From the NCBI GenBank assembly GCA_023525915.1, contig CP026657.1, positions 1,550,001 through 1,614,000 on the forward strand: 64,000 bases of DNA, written 5' to 3'. Each line of letters begins with the position of its first letter. Positions within the stretch are counted from its first letter, which is position 1. The position numbers were made by a program, and so were the translations under genes. Positions 34,702 through 42,875 of the stretch are shown piece after piece. Below the pieces are notes generated by a model. It worked only from the letters and a program-made list of their open reading frames with translations, did no database searches and was not told the DNA's origin. This stretch comes from Acetispira formosa (nom. nud.). Lineage in GTDB: Bacteria > Desulfobacterota > Desulfarculia > Adiutricales > Adiutricaceae.

Positions 34702-35586
34702 ATGAATGGGATGAAATTTAGGGGCGTTGTCACTGCCATTGTTACACCATTTAAAAACGGTGAGGTGGATGAAGACGCTTTGCGGAAACATATCCGCTTC
34801 CAAATTGAGGGCGGGGTTCAGGGCTTGGTGCCCTGCGGCACCACTGGCGAATCACCCACCTTGAGCCATGAAGAACACAACCGGGTGGTGGCCATAACTG
34901 TTGAGGAGGCGGCCGGTAAAGTGGCCGTTCTGGCCGGGGCCGGCTCCAATTCCACCCGCGAGGCCATTGCCCTGGCCGTCCACGCTAAAAAAGTGGGGGC
35001 GGACGGGCTTCTGATGGTCACCCCCTATTACAACAAGCCCACCCCGGAAGGCATTTTCCTGCATTACAAAGCCGTCTCCGAAGCCGTGGACCTGCCGATC
35101 ATGCTCTATAATATTCCTGGCCGCTGCGGGGTCAATATTTTGCCGGAGACTATGGTCAAACTGGCGGAAATTCCCAATGTCGTAGGCGTGAAAGAGGCCA
35201 CGGGCGATTTGGGCCAGATGACCCGCACCATCGAACTGTGCGGGCCGGATTTTCTGGTCACCAGCGGCGACGACGCCCTGACTTTGCCTCTTCTGTCGGT
35301 GGGCGGCGGCGGTATTATTTCCGTGGCCTCCAACCTCATTCCCGGCCCGATGGTGGAAATGTGGAAGGCTTGGGAAAGCGGTGAAGTGAAAAAGGCCCGT
35401 GAGCTTTTCTTTAAAATGCTGCCGCTGTTCAAAGCTCTGTTTGTCGAGACCAACCCCATGCCGGTCAAGGCCGCTTTGAGCTTGGCCGGACGCATGGATT
35501 CAGAGATGCGTCTGCCGATGTGCCAGCCGAAACCGGCCACGGTAGAGGCTTTGAAACCTCTGTTGAAACAGTGGGGGTTGATGTAA
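34702..35586 (+). CDS. dapA: 4-Hydroxy-tetrahydrodipicolinate synthase
   Basis: 294 residues, standard DapA length. GVVTAIVTPFKNGEVDE at the start, LVPCGTTGESPTLSHEEH, MVTPYYNKPTPEGIF (catalytic Tyr), LPIMLYNIPGRCGVNI, GVKEATGDLGQM (Schiff-base Lys) and SGDDALTLPLLSVGGGGIIS. Condenses pyruvate and aspartate semialdehyde. AGAGG upstream. TAATG overlap with dapB couples the two. Confidence 0.96.
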   Translation: MNGMKFRGVVTAIVTPFKNGEVDEDALRKHIRFQIEGGVQGLVPCGTTGESPTLSHEEHNRVVAITVEEAAGKVAVLAGAGSNSTREAIALAVHAKKVGADGLLMVTPYYNKPTPEGIFLHYKAVSEAVDLPIMLYNIPGRCGVNILPETMVKLAEIPNVVGVKEATGDLGQMTRTIELCGPDFLVTSGDDALTLPLLSVGGGGIISVASNLIPGPMVEMWKAWESGEVKKARELFFKMLPLFKALFVETNPMPVKAALSLAGRMDSEMRLPMCQPKPATVEALKPLLKQWGLM

Positions 35587-36401
35587 TGGCTGATCAGATT
35601 AAAGTAGCGGTCTGCGGCGCGCTGGGCCGCATGGGGCAGCGGGTGGTCGATACCGTTCTCAGCCGCCGGGACATGGTTCTGGCCGGGGCGGTCGAGCGGC
35701 CTGATTGTCCGCTTCTGGGCCAGAACATCGGCCCATTGGTGGGCAATGGCTCTCTCAACATCAATTTGGCTGAAAACCTGACCGAAGGGGCGGGCGAGGC
35801 CTCCATCTATATTGATTTCACCTCCGTGGATTCAAGCATGTCCTATCTGGATGAGGCGGTGAAGCTGGGCCTGGCGGCGGTTATAGGCACTACCGGCCTT
35901 AATAATGAGCATGAGATGAGGCTGAAAGAGGCCGCCAAACACATTCCCATTATCTGGGCGCCCAACATGAGCATCGGTGTGAACGCCATGTACAAACTGG
36001 CTGCGGCCATGACCAGGATGCTGGGGCCGGAATATGACATCGAAATAGTGGAAGCCCACCATCGCCACAAGAAGGACGCCCCCAGCGGGACGGCCTTGAG
36101 GCTTCAGGAAACCGTTGCCAAGGCCAGAAATCTTTCCCCGGAGAAAACTCTGGTGACCGGCCGGGCCGGGCAGGTGGGGGCGCGCACCCGCGATGAGGTC
36201 GGCGTTCTGGCTCTGCGCGGCGGCGACATTGTCGGCGACCACACCATTTATTTCTGCGGCCCCGGTGAACGGATGGAACTGACCCACCGGGCTCAGACCC
36301 GCGACACTTTCGCCCAGGGCGCGGTGCGGGCCGCCGCCTGGCTGGCCGGGAAAGAGCCGGGCCTGTATTCGATCGACGACACCATCTCTTTCGATATGTA
36401 G
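35586..36401 (+). CDS. dapB: 4-Hydroxy-tetrahydrodipicolinate reductase
   Basis: 271 residues from ATG 35586, overlapping the dapA stop (TAATG). N-terminal NAD(P)-binding IKVAVCGALGRMGQRV, then AVIGTTGLNNEHE, IIWAPNMSIGVN, VEAHHRHKKDAPSGTALRL (catalytic His and Lys, diagnostic of DapB) and GERMELTHRAQTRDTFA. Reduces the DapA product. Followed by a strong terminator. Confidence 0.96.
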   Translation: MADQIKVAVCGALGRMGQRVVDTVLSRRDMVLAGAVERPDCPLLGQNIGPLVGNGSLNINLAENLTEGAGEASIYIDFTSVDSSMSYLDEAVKLGLAAVIGTTGLNNEHEMRLKEAAKHIPIIWAPNMSIGVNAMYKLAAAMTRMLGPEYDIEIVEAHHRHKKDAPSGTALRLQETVAKARNLSPEKTLVTGRAGQVGARTRDEVGVLALRGGDIVGDHTIYFCGPGERMELTHRAQTRDTFAQGAVRAAAWLAGKEPGLYSIDDTISFDM

Positions 36402-36420
36402 CCATGGTAATTTTGTGAAA

Positions 36421-36471
36421 AAACAACCCCGCCTTCAAGTTGGTTGAGGCGCGGGGTTGGTTTTTTTTGTC
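36421..36471 (+). terminator. Rho-independent terminator after dapB
   Basis: AACCCCGCCT and AGGCGCGGGGTT pair around a CAAGTTGGTTG loop and are followed by GGTTTTTTTT, a full T-run. About 20 bp after the dapB stop. Confidence 0.85.
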
Positions 36472-36482
36472 AAAACATCTTA

Positions 36483-37341
36483 GACAGTGTAGTCACGAGA
36501 TGGTAGCCCACAAAAAAAGCATCTGATTTGAACGGCAGCCAGGAAAGAGGCAGCATTTTTAGCATATCTGGTTGCGATGCCTCGCCACTGCTTCAAGTAA
36601 AGGAAGGCATTTTCCACCAAATGCCGAGCCTTATATAACTCTTTATCGTATTGACGCTGAACTTTGCGGTTCTTCCTCGGTGGAATAACCGGTTCCATTG
36701 CCTACAGCTTCGCGTGGCTGATTATCAAATCAGAATCATAACCCCGATCTGCCAGAAGATGCTGAGTGCTCAAACCATCAATTAAGGCGATTGCTTGAGT
36801 GCAATCTGCTGTTGTACCTTGTGTAATAATAGCCCTGACCGGCATACCATGCGAGTCCACGGCCAGATGCAGTTTTGTGTTGAGCCCCCTTTTGTGCGGC
36901 TAATGTCCTGATTTCCGTCTCTTGCCCCTGCCGCATGTGGGTGAACCTTGCAATGGCTGGCATCAATCATCAGCCATTCATAATCAGGTTCGTCAATCAG
37001 TAGCTCCAGGAGCTTTTTTCCCATACACCGCTATCTCTCCAACGAATAAACCGGCGATGCGTATTACTCCATCCGCCAAAATCCGGCGGAAGATCCCGCC
37101 AAGGCGCACCAACACGCATAATCCAAAAAACAGCATTGATAAATAACCGGTTATCTCTGGCTCTGCCCCCCCCCAGCTTCCTTGCCGCCCTGGCAAATGC
37201 GGCTCCAGCTTTTCCCATACGGCATCGGAAATATCGTGTCGTCTGTGGGCCGCAACTGTCATATTAAACCTCTCTGCTTTTTCATTTAAATGCTCAATAT
37301 GACATAATTTCTACTTTTTTACAATCTCGTGACTACACACC
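36483..37341 (-). mobile_element. IS5-family element, decayed copy, TTA target duplication
   Basis: Ends GACAGTGTAGTCACGAGAT (36483-36501) and the mirrored ATCTCGTGACTACACACC (37324-37341). Flanks are TTA at 36480-36482 and 37342-37344. Related to the intact element at 2070-2907 (similar transposase and ends) but not identical. 859 bp. Confidence 0.85.
36500..37262 (-). pseudogene. IS5-family transposase, broken
   Basis: Reads from ATG 37262 (AAHRRHDISDAVWEKLEPHL), switches frame at a run of C near 37170 (GSWGGA then GGGRARDNRLFINAVFWIMR), continues to KLLELLIDEPDYEWLMIDAS, is broken again near 36900, and ends with PPRKNRKVQRQYDKELYKAR and VENAFLYLKQWRGIATRYAK. All parts match the intact relative at 2080-2841, so this copy is a dead sibling. 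Confidence 0.85.
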
Positions 37342-37391
37342 TTAAGAACATCAAGAGGAGAGCGAAATGACTATACCCCATAGCTTTGATT

Positions 37392-37534
37392 GGAAATCAT
37401 TTCATAAATAAAATTTTTGTTTCCTGGCTAGGCGCGAAGACTTTTTAAGCGCAGAAATATATGACTTATTTTGAGCATTAAAAAGGCTGAGCAACAACGC
37501 CAGGGAGCAAAAAGCTATTTATGAAATGACTTCT
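37392..37534. repeat. Palindromic MITE-like repeat, family P1, copy 3 (diverged)
   Basis: Terminal repeats GGAAATCATTTCATAAATA and TATTTATGAAATGACTTCT; interior TTTCCTGGCTAGGCGCGAAG and GAGCATTAAAAAGGCTGAGC aligns with copies 1 and 2. 143 bp, the same length as copy 1. The ends differ from the other two copies (TTTCATAAATA against TTCGTAAATA), but in both arms, so the pairing is preserved. Confidence 0.8.
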
Positions 37535-37566
37535 AATTAAGAGCCGAAAAATACCTGCCCTGAATT

Positions 37567-37845
37567 TCAAGAGAGAGTATGGAGGATTTTAAGGCCGGGT
37601 GTTTGGGCCACGATGGCATCGAAGTCGCGGTCATTGTGCAGCAGCATGAGTTTATTTTCCAACGCGGTAAGGGCAATCGGCATATCGATTGTTCCTCTTA
37701 TCGTAACCCCCCCGGCGGAGCAGATCAAAAAACAACCTGGCGGCTTTTTCATAAAATTCCAGGCCTTCAGGCGGATAGTAAATAAGCTGGGTACCCAAAT
37801 ATTCCCGCAGACGCCAGTCCTGCTGAACAGGAACTCCGCAGGCAG
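37567..37845 (-). pseudogene. VapC-type PIN-domain toxin, truncated and frameshifted
   Basis: The first part reads QQDWRLREYLGTQLIYYPPE and GLEFYEKAARLFFDLLRRGG; after a frame change at a C7 run near 37710 it continues VTIRGTIDMPIALTALENKL then LLHNDRDFDAI, the C-terminal PIN signature with the acidic metal ligands. The N-terminal catalytic Asp region is missing and no vapB antitoxin is seen. Remnant of a toxin-antitoxin pair, fitting the plasmid debris that follows. Confidence 0.7.
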
Positions 37846-38204
37846 AAAACCAAATGAATCTAACGACTGGTGTCGACACGGAAGCTAAGTCAGAGAGGTT
37901 ATTCCGGACTTTTTTCTTCCAACCTGTCTTCCTTGGCCTCGTGTATAATTTATGGTGAAATCGAAGCCCATGGCACCTGCTACATGGGGTGGCATGAACC
38001 ATAATTGATTTACTGGCCGTTGCCGAGGAGTGTTACCATAGGCTAAAATTGATATCATATCAAGTTGTTATCGGCCGCAACACCCAACAGAGACCATTTT
38101 TCCCCTTAACGCCTTAACAATCTTCCCATTATTCCTTCACTATAGTTTTTAGGATATTACCCATATCAAAGGTTACAAGATAATAGTTCAATCTTATTAG
38201 CTAA

Positions 38205-39270
38205 TTGCCCTCAAAAAAGTTGTTCCTGGAAGAGCAACGTTCGACGGCAACAAGCGTTGCAGCTAATAATCTTCCCATGGCGTCACTATTGCACCATGGG
38301 AAGGATTGGTTGGCGATGGAGCGGCGGCATGATGTTCGCGTTTGCTTCAGCGCAGTCAATTTGGTTCAGGTGGCCTCAGCTTTCAGTCGCTGTTATGAGC
38401 GCATCATAATTTGCGCTGATAATGACCGCACGACTTCCGGCAACCCCGGTCTGACCAAAGCATTGGAGGCGGCCAAGACTGCCGGCGGGCGAGTTGCCTT
38501 GGCTACTTTCGCTGACAATGAAAGCGGCACTGATTTTAACGACATCCATCAGTCGCGAGGACTGGATGAAGTGCGCCTCAGTTGGGCATTTTTTATGAGG
38601 CTGAAAGTTCCGGTATTCAGGTGCTGACTCTCGGCCAATTTTTGGATTGGCCCATCCCGCCGTGTGAGCATCTTTTATATCCGGTCATGCCGGAACAGGG
38701 GGGGCGCTGCTGTATGCGCCGCGCGGCTTGGGCAAAACCTATGTGGCCTTGGCCATCGGCCTGACGGTGATCTCAGGCCGCCGCCTGTTCATGTGGGAAG
38801 GCCGCAAAATTTCCCGCACCCTCTACATCGACGGCGAAATGCCCGCCCGCACCATGCAGGAGCGCCTGCTGAAGATGTGCCGAACGCGGTATTTCGGTTT
38901 TGATCGTTCATCACGCCGGTAAAAACGGCGACCAGCGCGGCACCTCGGCCAAGGAAGACATTATGGATACGGTCATCAACCTGCGCCGCGCCAAAGATTA
39001 TCAGACCGAGGAAGGTGCACGCTTCGAAGTTCACCTGACCAAAGCACGCGGAGTGAGCGGGCCGGAGGCCCGCCCCTTTGAGGCGCAGTTGCGTGACGAC
39101 GGCGAAGCCTTACCTGGCTGATCAGTGAGTTGGAAGACCGCGAGATGGAAGAAGTACGAGAATTGTTGGAGCAAGGGATGTCCATTCGTGAAGTGGCCAG
39201 AGAGTTGGAAATCTCCAAAAGCGCGGTGCATCGGATAAAGCAAAAAATCGAAAATTTGGCCGCACTTTGA
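38205..39270 (+). pseudogene. Plasmid primase/RepA-like helicase, decayed
   Basis: Pieces in order: a Toprim segment (IIICADNDRTTSGNPGLTKA, then FADNESGTDFNDIHQSRG) at about 38395-38580; VLTLGQFLDWPIPPCEHLLY, then a frameshift at a G run near 38700; a Walker A APRGLGKTYVALAIGLTVIS with LYIDGEMPARTMQERL; then a jump straight to IVHHAGKNGDQRGTSAKEDI (normally ~120 residues later, so Walker B is deleted); last EDREMEEVRELLEQGMSIRE with a C-terminal HTH ISKSAVHRIKQK. Multiple lesions make it non-functional. Marks an integrated plasmid together with the mob genes downstream. Confidence 0.75.
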
Positions 39271-39274
39271 ACAT

Positions 39275-39332
39275 CTGTCCCGCTGTACCGCCTGTATATA
39301 CGCGGTACAGCGGGACAGCCCGATTTTTTTTA
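39275..39332 (+). terminator. Perfect 17-bp hairpin with T-run ahead of the mob genes
   Basis: CTGTCCCGCTGTACCGC (39275-39291) and GCGGTACAGCGGGACAG (39302-39318) are exact inverse copies, followed by CCCGATTTTTTTT. A good intrinsic terminator for the primase transcript. It might also belong to the oriT region. Confidence 0.75.
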
Positions 39333-39347
39333 CCGCTATTATCAAGA

Positions 39348-39390
39348 GCCAGCCTACCCATCGTGGCCACAGGCCGCTATGGGGGCTGGC
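39348..39390 (+). other. Candidate origin of transfer (oriT)
   Basis: GCCAGCCTACCCAT and ATGGGGGCTGGC form an imperfect inverted repeat 40 bp before mobC. Mobilisable plasmids keep oriT next to mobC, with an inverted repeat beside the nick site. No nick consensus could be verified; placement is from context only. Confidence 0.3.
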
Positions 39391-39430
39391 GAGGGAGCTA
39401 CGCTCTCTTCGAACCCACGGAGGAGAAAGA

Positions 39431-39742
39431 ATGTCCCGCCATTTGTGGCTGAAAATTCGCGTCACCGCCGACGAGCGCGAACGCATCCAGGCGACTGCTC
39501 AGGCCACCGGAATGAGCGCGTCGGATTATATCCGTCAGCGCACCCTGACTTGCCGCCTTCGCCCACGTGAACATGAACGCGAAATCATCCGTCATCTGGC
39601 CCGCATCGGGGCCAACCTGAATCAACTGGCCCGCTGGGCCAACACCAATAAGCATCAGGCGGAAAGCCTTGCCGTGCTCATCGCGCTAGAACGCATCAGA
39701 CGCGATTTATCAAACCTGAGGGGGACGCCGCTGTGTACATAA
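39431..39742 (+). CDS. mobC: MobC-family mobilisation accessory protein
   Basis: 103 residues. A ribbon-helix-helix start (LWLKIRVTADERERIQATAQ, TGMSASDYIRQRTL) and the MobC C-terminal motif LARIGANLNQLARWANT. MobC proteins help open oriT for the relaxase. GGAGGAGAAAGA immediately precedes the ATG. Overlaps mobA by 10 bp. Confidence 0.85.
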   Translation: MSRHLWLKIRVTADERERIQATAQATGMSASDYIRQRTLTCRLRPREHEREIIRHLARIGANLNQLARWANTNKHQAESLAVLIALERIRRDLSNLRGTPLCT

Positions 39743-41262
39743 AAGTGTTCCCTCATGGTCAGGGCGGCGGAGACGGGCCGGTCAATTATCTCATCCGTCT
39801 GGATTACCCAAAACGTGACGAATCGCCGCCCATAGTTTTGCGCGGCGACCCCGGCCTGACGCTCGACCTGATCGATGCATTGGAAAACAAATGGAAGTTC
39901 AGCGCCGGGGTCTGCTCATGGGGGCCGGACGATACCATCACCCCGGAACAGGAACAACGCCTGATGGACGACTTTGAGCGCACCGCCTTCGCCGGTCTGG
40001 AGCCTGACAGATATAACATACTCTGGGTGCGCCACATCCATGCTGGGCACCACGAACTGCACTTCGTCATTCCCAGAATCGAGCTTTCTACCGGCAGGGC
40101 CATGAACGCTTTTCCGCCCGGCTGGCAAAAAGATTTTGACCCTCTGCGTGACCTTTACAATCACCGCGAAGGGTGGAGCCGCCCGGACGACCCGGCTCGC
40201 GCCCGAACGCGCAGTCCGGAACATGCGGACTTACACCGCGCCCGACTCCTACGCTGGGGTAAAAATCCGCAGCCGGAGCAACGGGCCGAAGTCAAGGACG
40301 CGGTTCACGAATACCTGCTGTCCAAAATACAGTCTGGTGACGTGATCAACAACAGCGGCATTACCGCCGCGCTTGAAGCGGCTGGGCTGACAATCAACCG
40401 CGTGGGCAAAGATTACATCACAGTAAAAGACCCGGTCAGCGGCGAGAAGCTACGCCTGAAAGGAGGAATTTATGCTCGACAATGGCAACTCGACCGCCGC
40501 GAACCTGTCCAGCCTGACCGTGCGTCTCAAAGCCCGGACGGAAGACGAGCGACAGACGACCGAAAAGCTGATCAAAAAATCATTCGAGAACTTGAGTGCG
40601 AACTTGACCGCATCCGCGAAAAACGCACTCAATACAATAGAAAGCGATATCGCGCACGAAACCCTGAACACCAGACGGAACATCACCGCACAAGTCAGGC
40701 TGCTGAACAGTGGCTTCATGAAACGCTGGCTGGCCATCGCCCTGTTGGGCTTGGCCCTGATGCTGGGAATGTTCACCGGCGGCCTGGGATTGATGAAGTT
40801 GGCGCAATATCACATCACCTCCCTATACTCGGAAATGAGCGACTTGACGCAGCAGATAAGCAAAGCGGAGAGCAGTCTTCAGCATCTGCAAAACCAAATC
40901 TGGGGCCTGGAATTGCTGGAGGTACCGGAGGGCCGCTTCATCATCCTGCCGCTCAACGCAACCGCGAAATCAGGCTGGACAGTCGGCCGACGCCAGGCCA
41001 TCAAACTGGAGTAAAAAATGACGACATCGGAACTGGAAATGCTGCTCATGGAAAAACTGCGCGGATTGCTCCAGCACCAGCAAGAGCAACGCCAAACCAT
41101 CCAGAATTTGGAAAAGCGGCAGAACGAATCAGAGCGGCAATTGCTGCACTTGAGCGGGCTGTATCAACACTTGCTGCCGCTTATCGAAACCATCAACAAA
41201 AGGTTGAGCAAATAGCGAGAACTATAAAGCAACACGTCAACAGCTCCCCTAGGGGCCGTTGA
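39733..41262 (+). CDS. mobA: MobA-type relaxase (MOBP/HEN-like)
   Basis: 509 residues from GTG 39733 with GAGGGGG upstream. The relaxase domain is in the first ~260 residues: NYLIRLDYPKRDE, then YNILWVRHIHAGHHELHFVI (metal-binding H-x-H-x-x-x-x-x-H type cluster) and AGLTINRVGKDYITVKDPVS. The C-terminal half is hydrophilic, rich in H, R, P and Q, because another gene is encoded there in a second frame. It appears intact. It would nick oriT of its former plasmid, so the locus may still be mobilisable in trans. Confidence 0.85.
   Translation: MYIKVFPHGQGGGDGPVNYLIRLDYPKRDESPPIVLRGDPGLTLDLIDALENKWKFSAGVCSWGPDDTITPEQEQRLMDDFERTAFAGLEPDRYNILWVRHIHAGHHELHFVIPRIELSTGRAMNAFPPGWQKDFDPLRDLYNHREGWSRPDDPARARTRSPEHADLHRARLLRWGKNPQPEQRAEVKDAVHEYLLSKIQSGDVINNSGITAALEAAGLTINRVGKDYITVKDPVSGEKLRLKGGIYARQWQLDRREPVQPDRASQSPDGRRATDDRKADQKIIRELECELDRIREKRTQYNRKRYRARNPEHQTEHHRTSQAAEQWLHETLAGHRPVGLGPDAGNVHRRPGIDEVGAISHHLPILGNERLDAADKQSGEQSSASAKPNLGPGIAGGTGGPLHHPAAQRNREIRLDSRPTPGHQTGVKNDDIGTGNAAHGKTARIAPAPARATPNHPEFGKAAERIRAAIAALERAVSTLAAAYRNHQQKVEQIARTIKQHVNSSPRGR
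40472..41014 (+). CDS. mobB: MbeB/MobB-like protein nested within mobA
   Basis: 180 residues in another frame inside mobA, with the strong ribosome site AAAGGAGGA seven bases before ATG. The N-terminal part (LKARTEDERQTTEKLIKKSF, then LTASAKNALNTIESDI) matches the pattern of the MbeB N-terminal region of ColE1-type plasmids; a TM helix (WLAIALLGLALMLGMFTGGL) and a coiled-coil (LTQQISKAESSLQHLQNQI) follow. MobB is thought to tether the relaxosome to the membrane. Ends 3 bp before the next nested gene. Confidence 0.8.
   Translation: MLDNGNSTAANLSSLTVRLKARTEDERQTTEKLIKKSFENLSANLTASAKNALNTIESDIAHETLNTRRNITAQVRLLNSGFMKRWLAIALLGLALMLGMFTGGLGLMKLAQYHITSLYSEMSDLTQQISKAESSLQHLQNQIWGLELLEVPEGRFIILPLNATAKSGWTVGRRQAIKLE
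41018..41215 (+). CDS. mobD: MbeD/MobD-like coiled-coil protein nested within mobA
   Basis: 65 residues, again inside mobA in another frame, GGAG just before the ATG (the GGAG is in the end of mobB). It is almost wholly coiled-coil (ELEMLLMEKLRGLLQHQQEQ, QTIQNLEKRQNESERQLLHL), like MbeD/MobD of ColE1-type plasmids, which promotes entry exclusion. So mobA, mobB and mobD share the same DNA. Confidence 0.75.
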   Translation: MTTSELEMLLMEKLRGLLQHQQEQRQTIQNLEKRQNESERQLLHLSGLYQHLLPLIETINKRLSK

Positions 41263-41291
41263 ACATCCCGACATCAGTCAAAGGAAAACTT

Positions 41292-41750
41292 ATGACCATA
41301 CAAACAAAGGACATTCAAAGCATCCGCGAAGGTTTGAAAAAACGCAAACTGTCTGACCTGGATAGCGATAACAAACCCCTATCCACCAGACAGGCCATAT
41401 TGATATTGGCTCCGACAATTTTAAAAATGAAAGAGAAAGGTTTTACCAATGCCGACATAACAGAAACGCTTCGGCCATATAATCTGGAAATCAAAGCCCA
41501 TAACCTCAGCCGTTATCTGCGTGAATTTCAGAAAATGAAAAAGCCCACTAAACAGGAAACAACCGTCAAGAGGGCATCGTCAGAAAATGCGGCTCAACCG
41601 GATGTGGCTGTCCCCACAGCCGCACCTGCCGTCGCCGTTGCGCCTACTGCGGCAGAGACACCCGCCATCGACGCTTTACCAGCTGCCGCGACAGCAAAGT
41701 CAACCTCAGGCGTCGCCAATATTGACGAGCTAAAAACCCAAAGTACCTGA
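41292..41750 (+). CDS. Unrecognised accessory protein of the mob region
   Basis: 152 residues from ATG 41292 (AAAGGAAAA upstream). The N-terminal ~80 residues look like a small HTH or DNA-binding region: RQAILILAPTILKMKEKGFT, NADITETLRPYNLEIKAHNL, SRYLREFQKM. The C-terminal ~70 are Ala, Pro and Thr-rich and low complexity. Likely a plasmid-encoded DNA-binding protein, perhaps a replication or partition accessory; family not recognised. Confidence 0.65.
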   Translation: MTIQTKDIQSIREGLKKRKLSDLDSDNKPLSTRQAILILAPTILKMKEKGFTNADITETLRPYNLEIKAHNLSRYLREFQKMKKPTKQETTVKRASSENAAQPDVAVPTAAPAVAVAPTAAETPAIDALPAAATAKSTSGVANIDELKTQST

Positions 41751-41891
41751 CAGCGCGGAAAAACCGTTGACGTAAAACCACTTGGCGGCCTGACCATATC
41801 AAAGGTTAGTCCGCCACGCGTCTTTACCACTTGTAAGGGGAGACAAGCGATGGCATTGCTCCTCCCAATCCTTTATACCATCGACAGCGCC

Positions 41892-42677
41892 TTAAATTTC
41901 AACCCTCAGTCCATATGCATCAAACTGCGTCCCGCTCTCATAGCCACCTGGCCGCATTGGATATCCCAACTGATTGGATATGATTTTCGTTTTCCCCATA
42001 TCATGCCGGTGGCTTTCGTGCGTGTGTCCGCAAACCCAAATATCAGGCTGATATTTTTCAATCAGAGGATGGACATCGGTGGCGACAAAGGCCGGCTGAA
42101 GCGGTGTGCCAAGGTGTTTGCTGTCGGGATTGGCCACCGGAACGTGGTGGCTGATCACTACGCGAGGCCCACGCAATCTTTTTTTGAACCAGACCATGAG
42201 CGCGTCCATAAATTCAGAGTGGAACTTTACCGTGTCTATGGGTTTTAAAAGCCGAGGCAGGTGAAGCTGTTCCGCATAAATGAGATTGAAGTCGCTCATG
42301 CGGCTGGCGGCGTATTGCATGTAAAACTCGTCGGCCTCGTTAAAATCAGTCCACATCGTGCCGCCGAAAAAATTAACTCCACCAATTTTTACCGCTTGAT
42401 TGTGGAGGTAGTGGACCTGCGGCAATTCCCGCGCCAGCCAATTTTTTACCAAATCTTGATATTCAGGCATGGGCAGCGGCAGGTTATAATACTCATGATT
42501 GCCGGGGACAAAAATAACTGGTTTTGGCCAATTTTCCAGAAGGATTTTCAGCGGGGAAAAATCATTGAAGACAATAATATCCCCTGCCAACACCAAAATA
42601 TCGGCCTCCAGATCGAGTGGTAAAGTCCAATGGTGTTTAAATTCAAGATGGAGATCACTATAACAAGCTATTCTCAT
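41892..42677 (-). CDS. Calcineurin-like metallophosphoesterase
   Basis: 261 residues. All metal-ligand motifs are present: IACYSDLHLEF (D-x-H), ILVLAGDIIVF (GD), FVPGNHEYYN (GNHE), VVISHHVPVA (H) and WVCGHTHESH (GH-x-H). GAAGGATACCT precedes ATG 42677. The substrate cannot be predicted; no conserved neighbour. It faces the mob genes and shares direction with the RTX genes but ends 140 bp from the mob region. Confidence 0.88.
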   Translation of the reverse strand: MRIACYSDLHLEFKHHWTLPLDLEADILVLAGDIIVFNDFSPLKILLENWPKPVIFVPGNHEYYNLPLPMPEYQDLVKNWLARELPQVHYLHNQAVKIGGVNFFGGTMWTDFNEADEFYMQYAASRMSDFNLIYAEQLHLPRLLKPIDTVKFHSEFMDALMVWFKKRLRGPRVVISHHVPVANPDSKHLGTPLQPAFVATDVHPLIEKYQPDIWVCGHTHESHRHDMGKTKIISNQLGYPMRPGGYESGTQFDAYGLRVEI

Positions 42678-42875
42678 AGGTATCCTTCGTATTGGGAGCA
42701 GAACCCGCTATCATCATCGGTAGACGGATGGAATAAAGCATAGGCTGTCCCATCCATGGTCATGATTATACCGCCGGAATGACTACGCCAATTCATCGCC
42801 AATATGCCCCGCAACACGGCCTGAACCGAAGATTATCAGTCCAGGCCGCTTTTCTTATTTACAATTTGTCAGTAA

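Noticed and set aside
36483-37341. IS copy as part of a composite transposon with the copy at 2070
   Set aside because: The two copies are diverged and 34 kb apart, and the intervening genes are housekeeping; no evidence of joint movement.
41850-42248. Plus-strand ORF opposite the metallophosphoesterase
   Set aside because: The minus strand carries all metal-binding motifs of a phosphoesterase; the plus frame has none.
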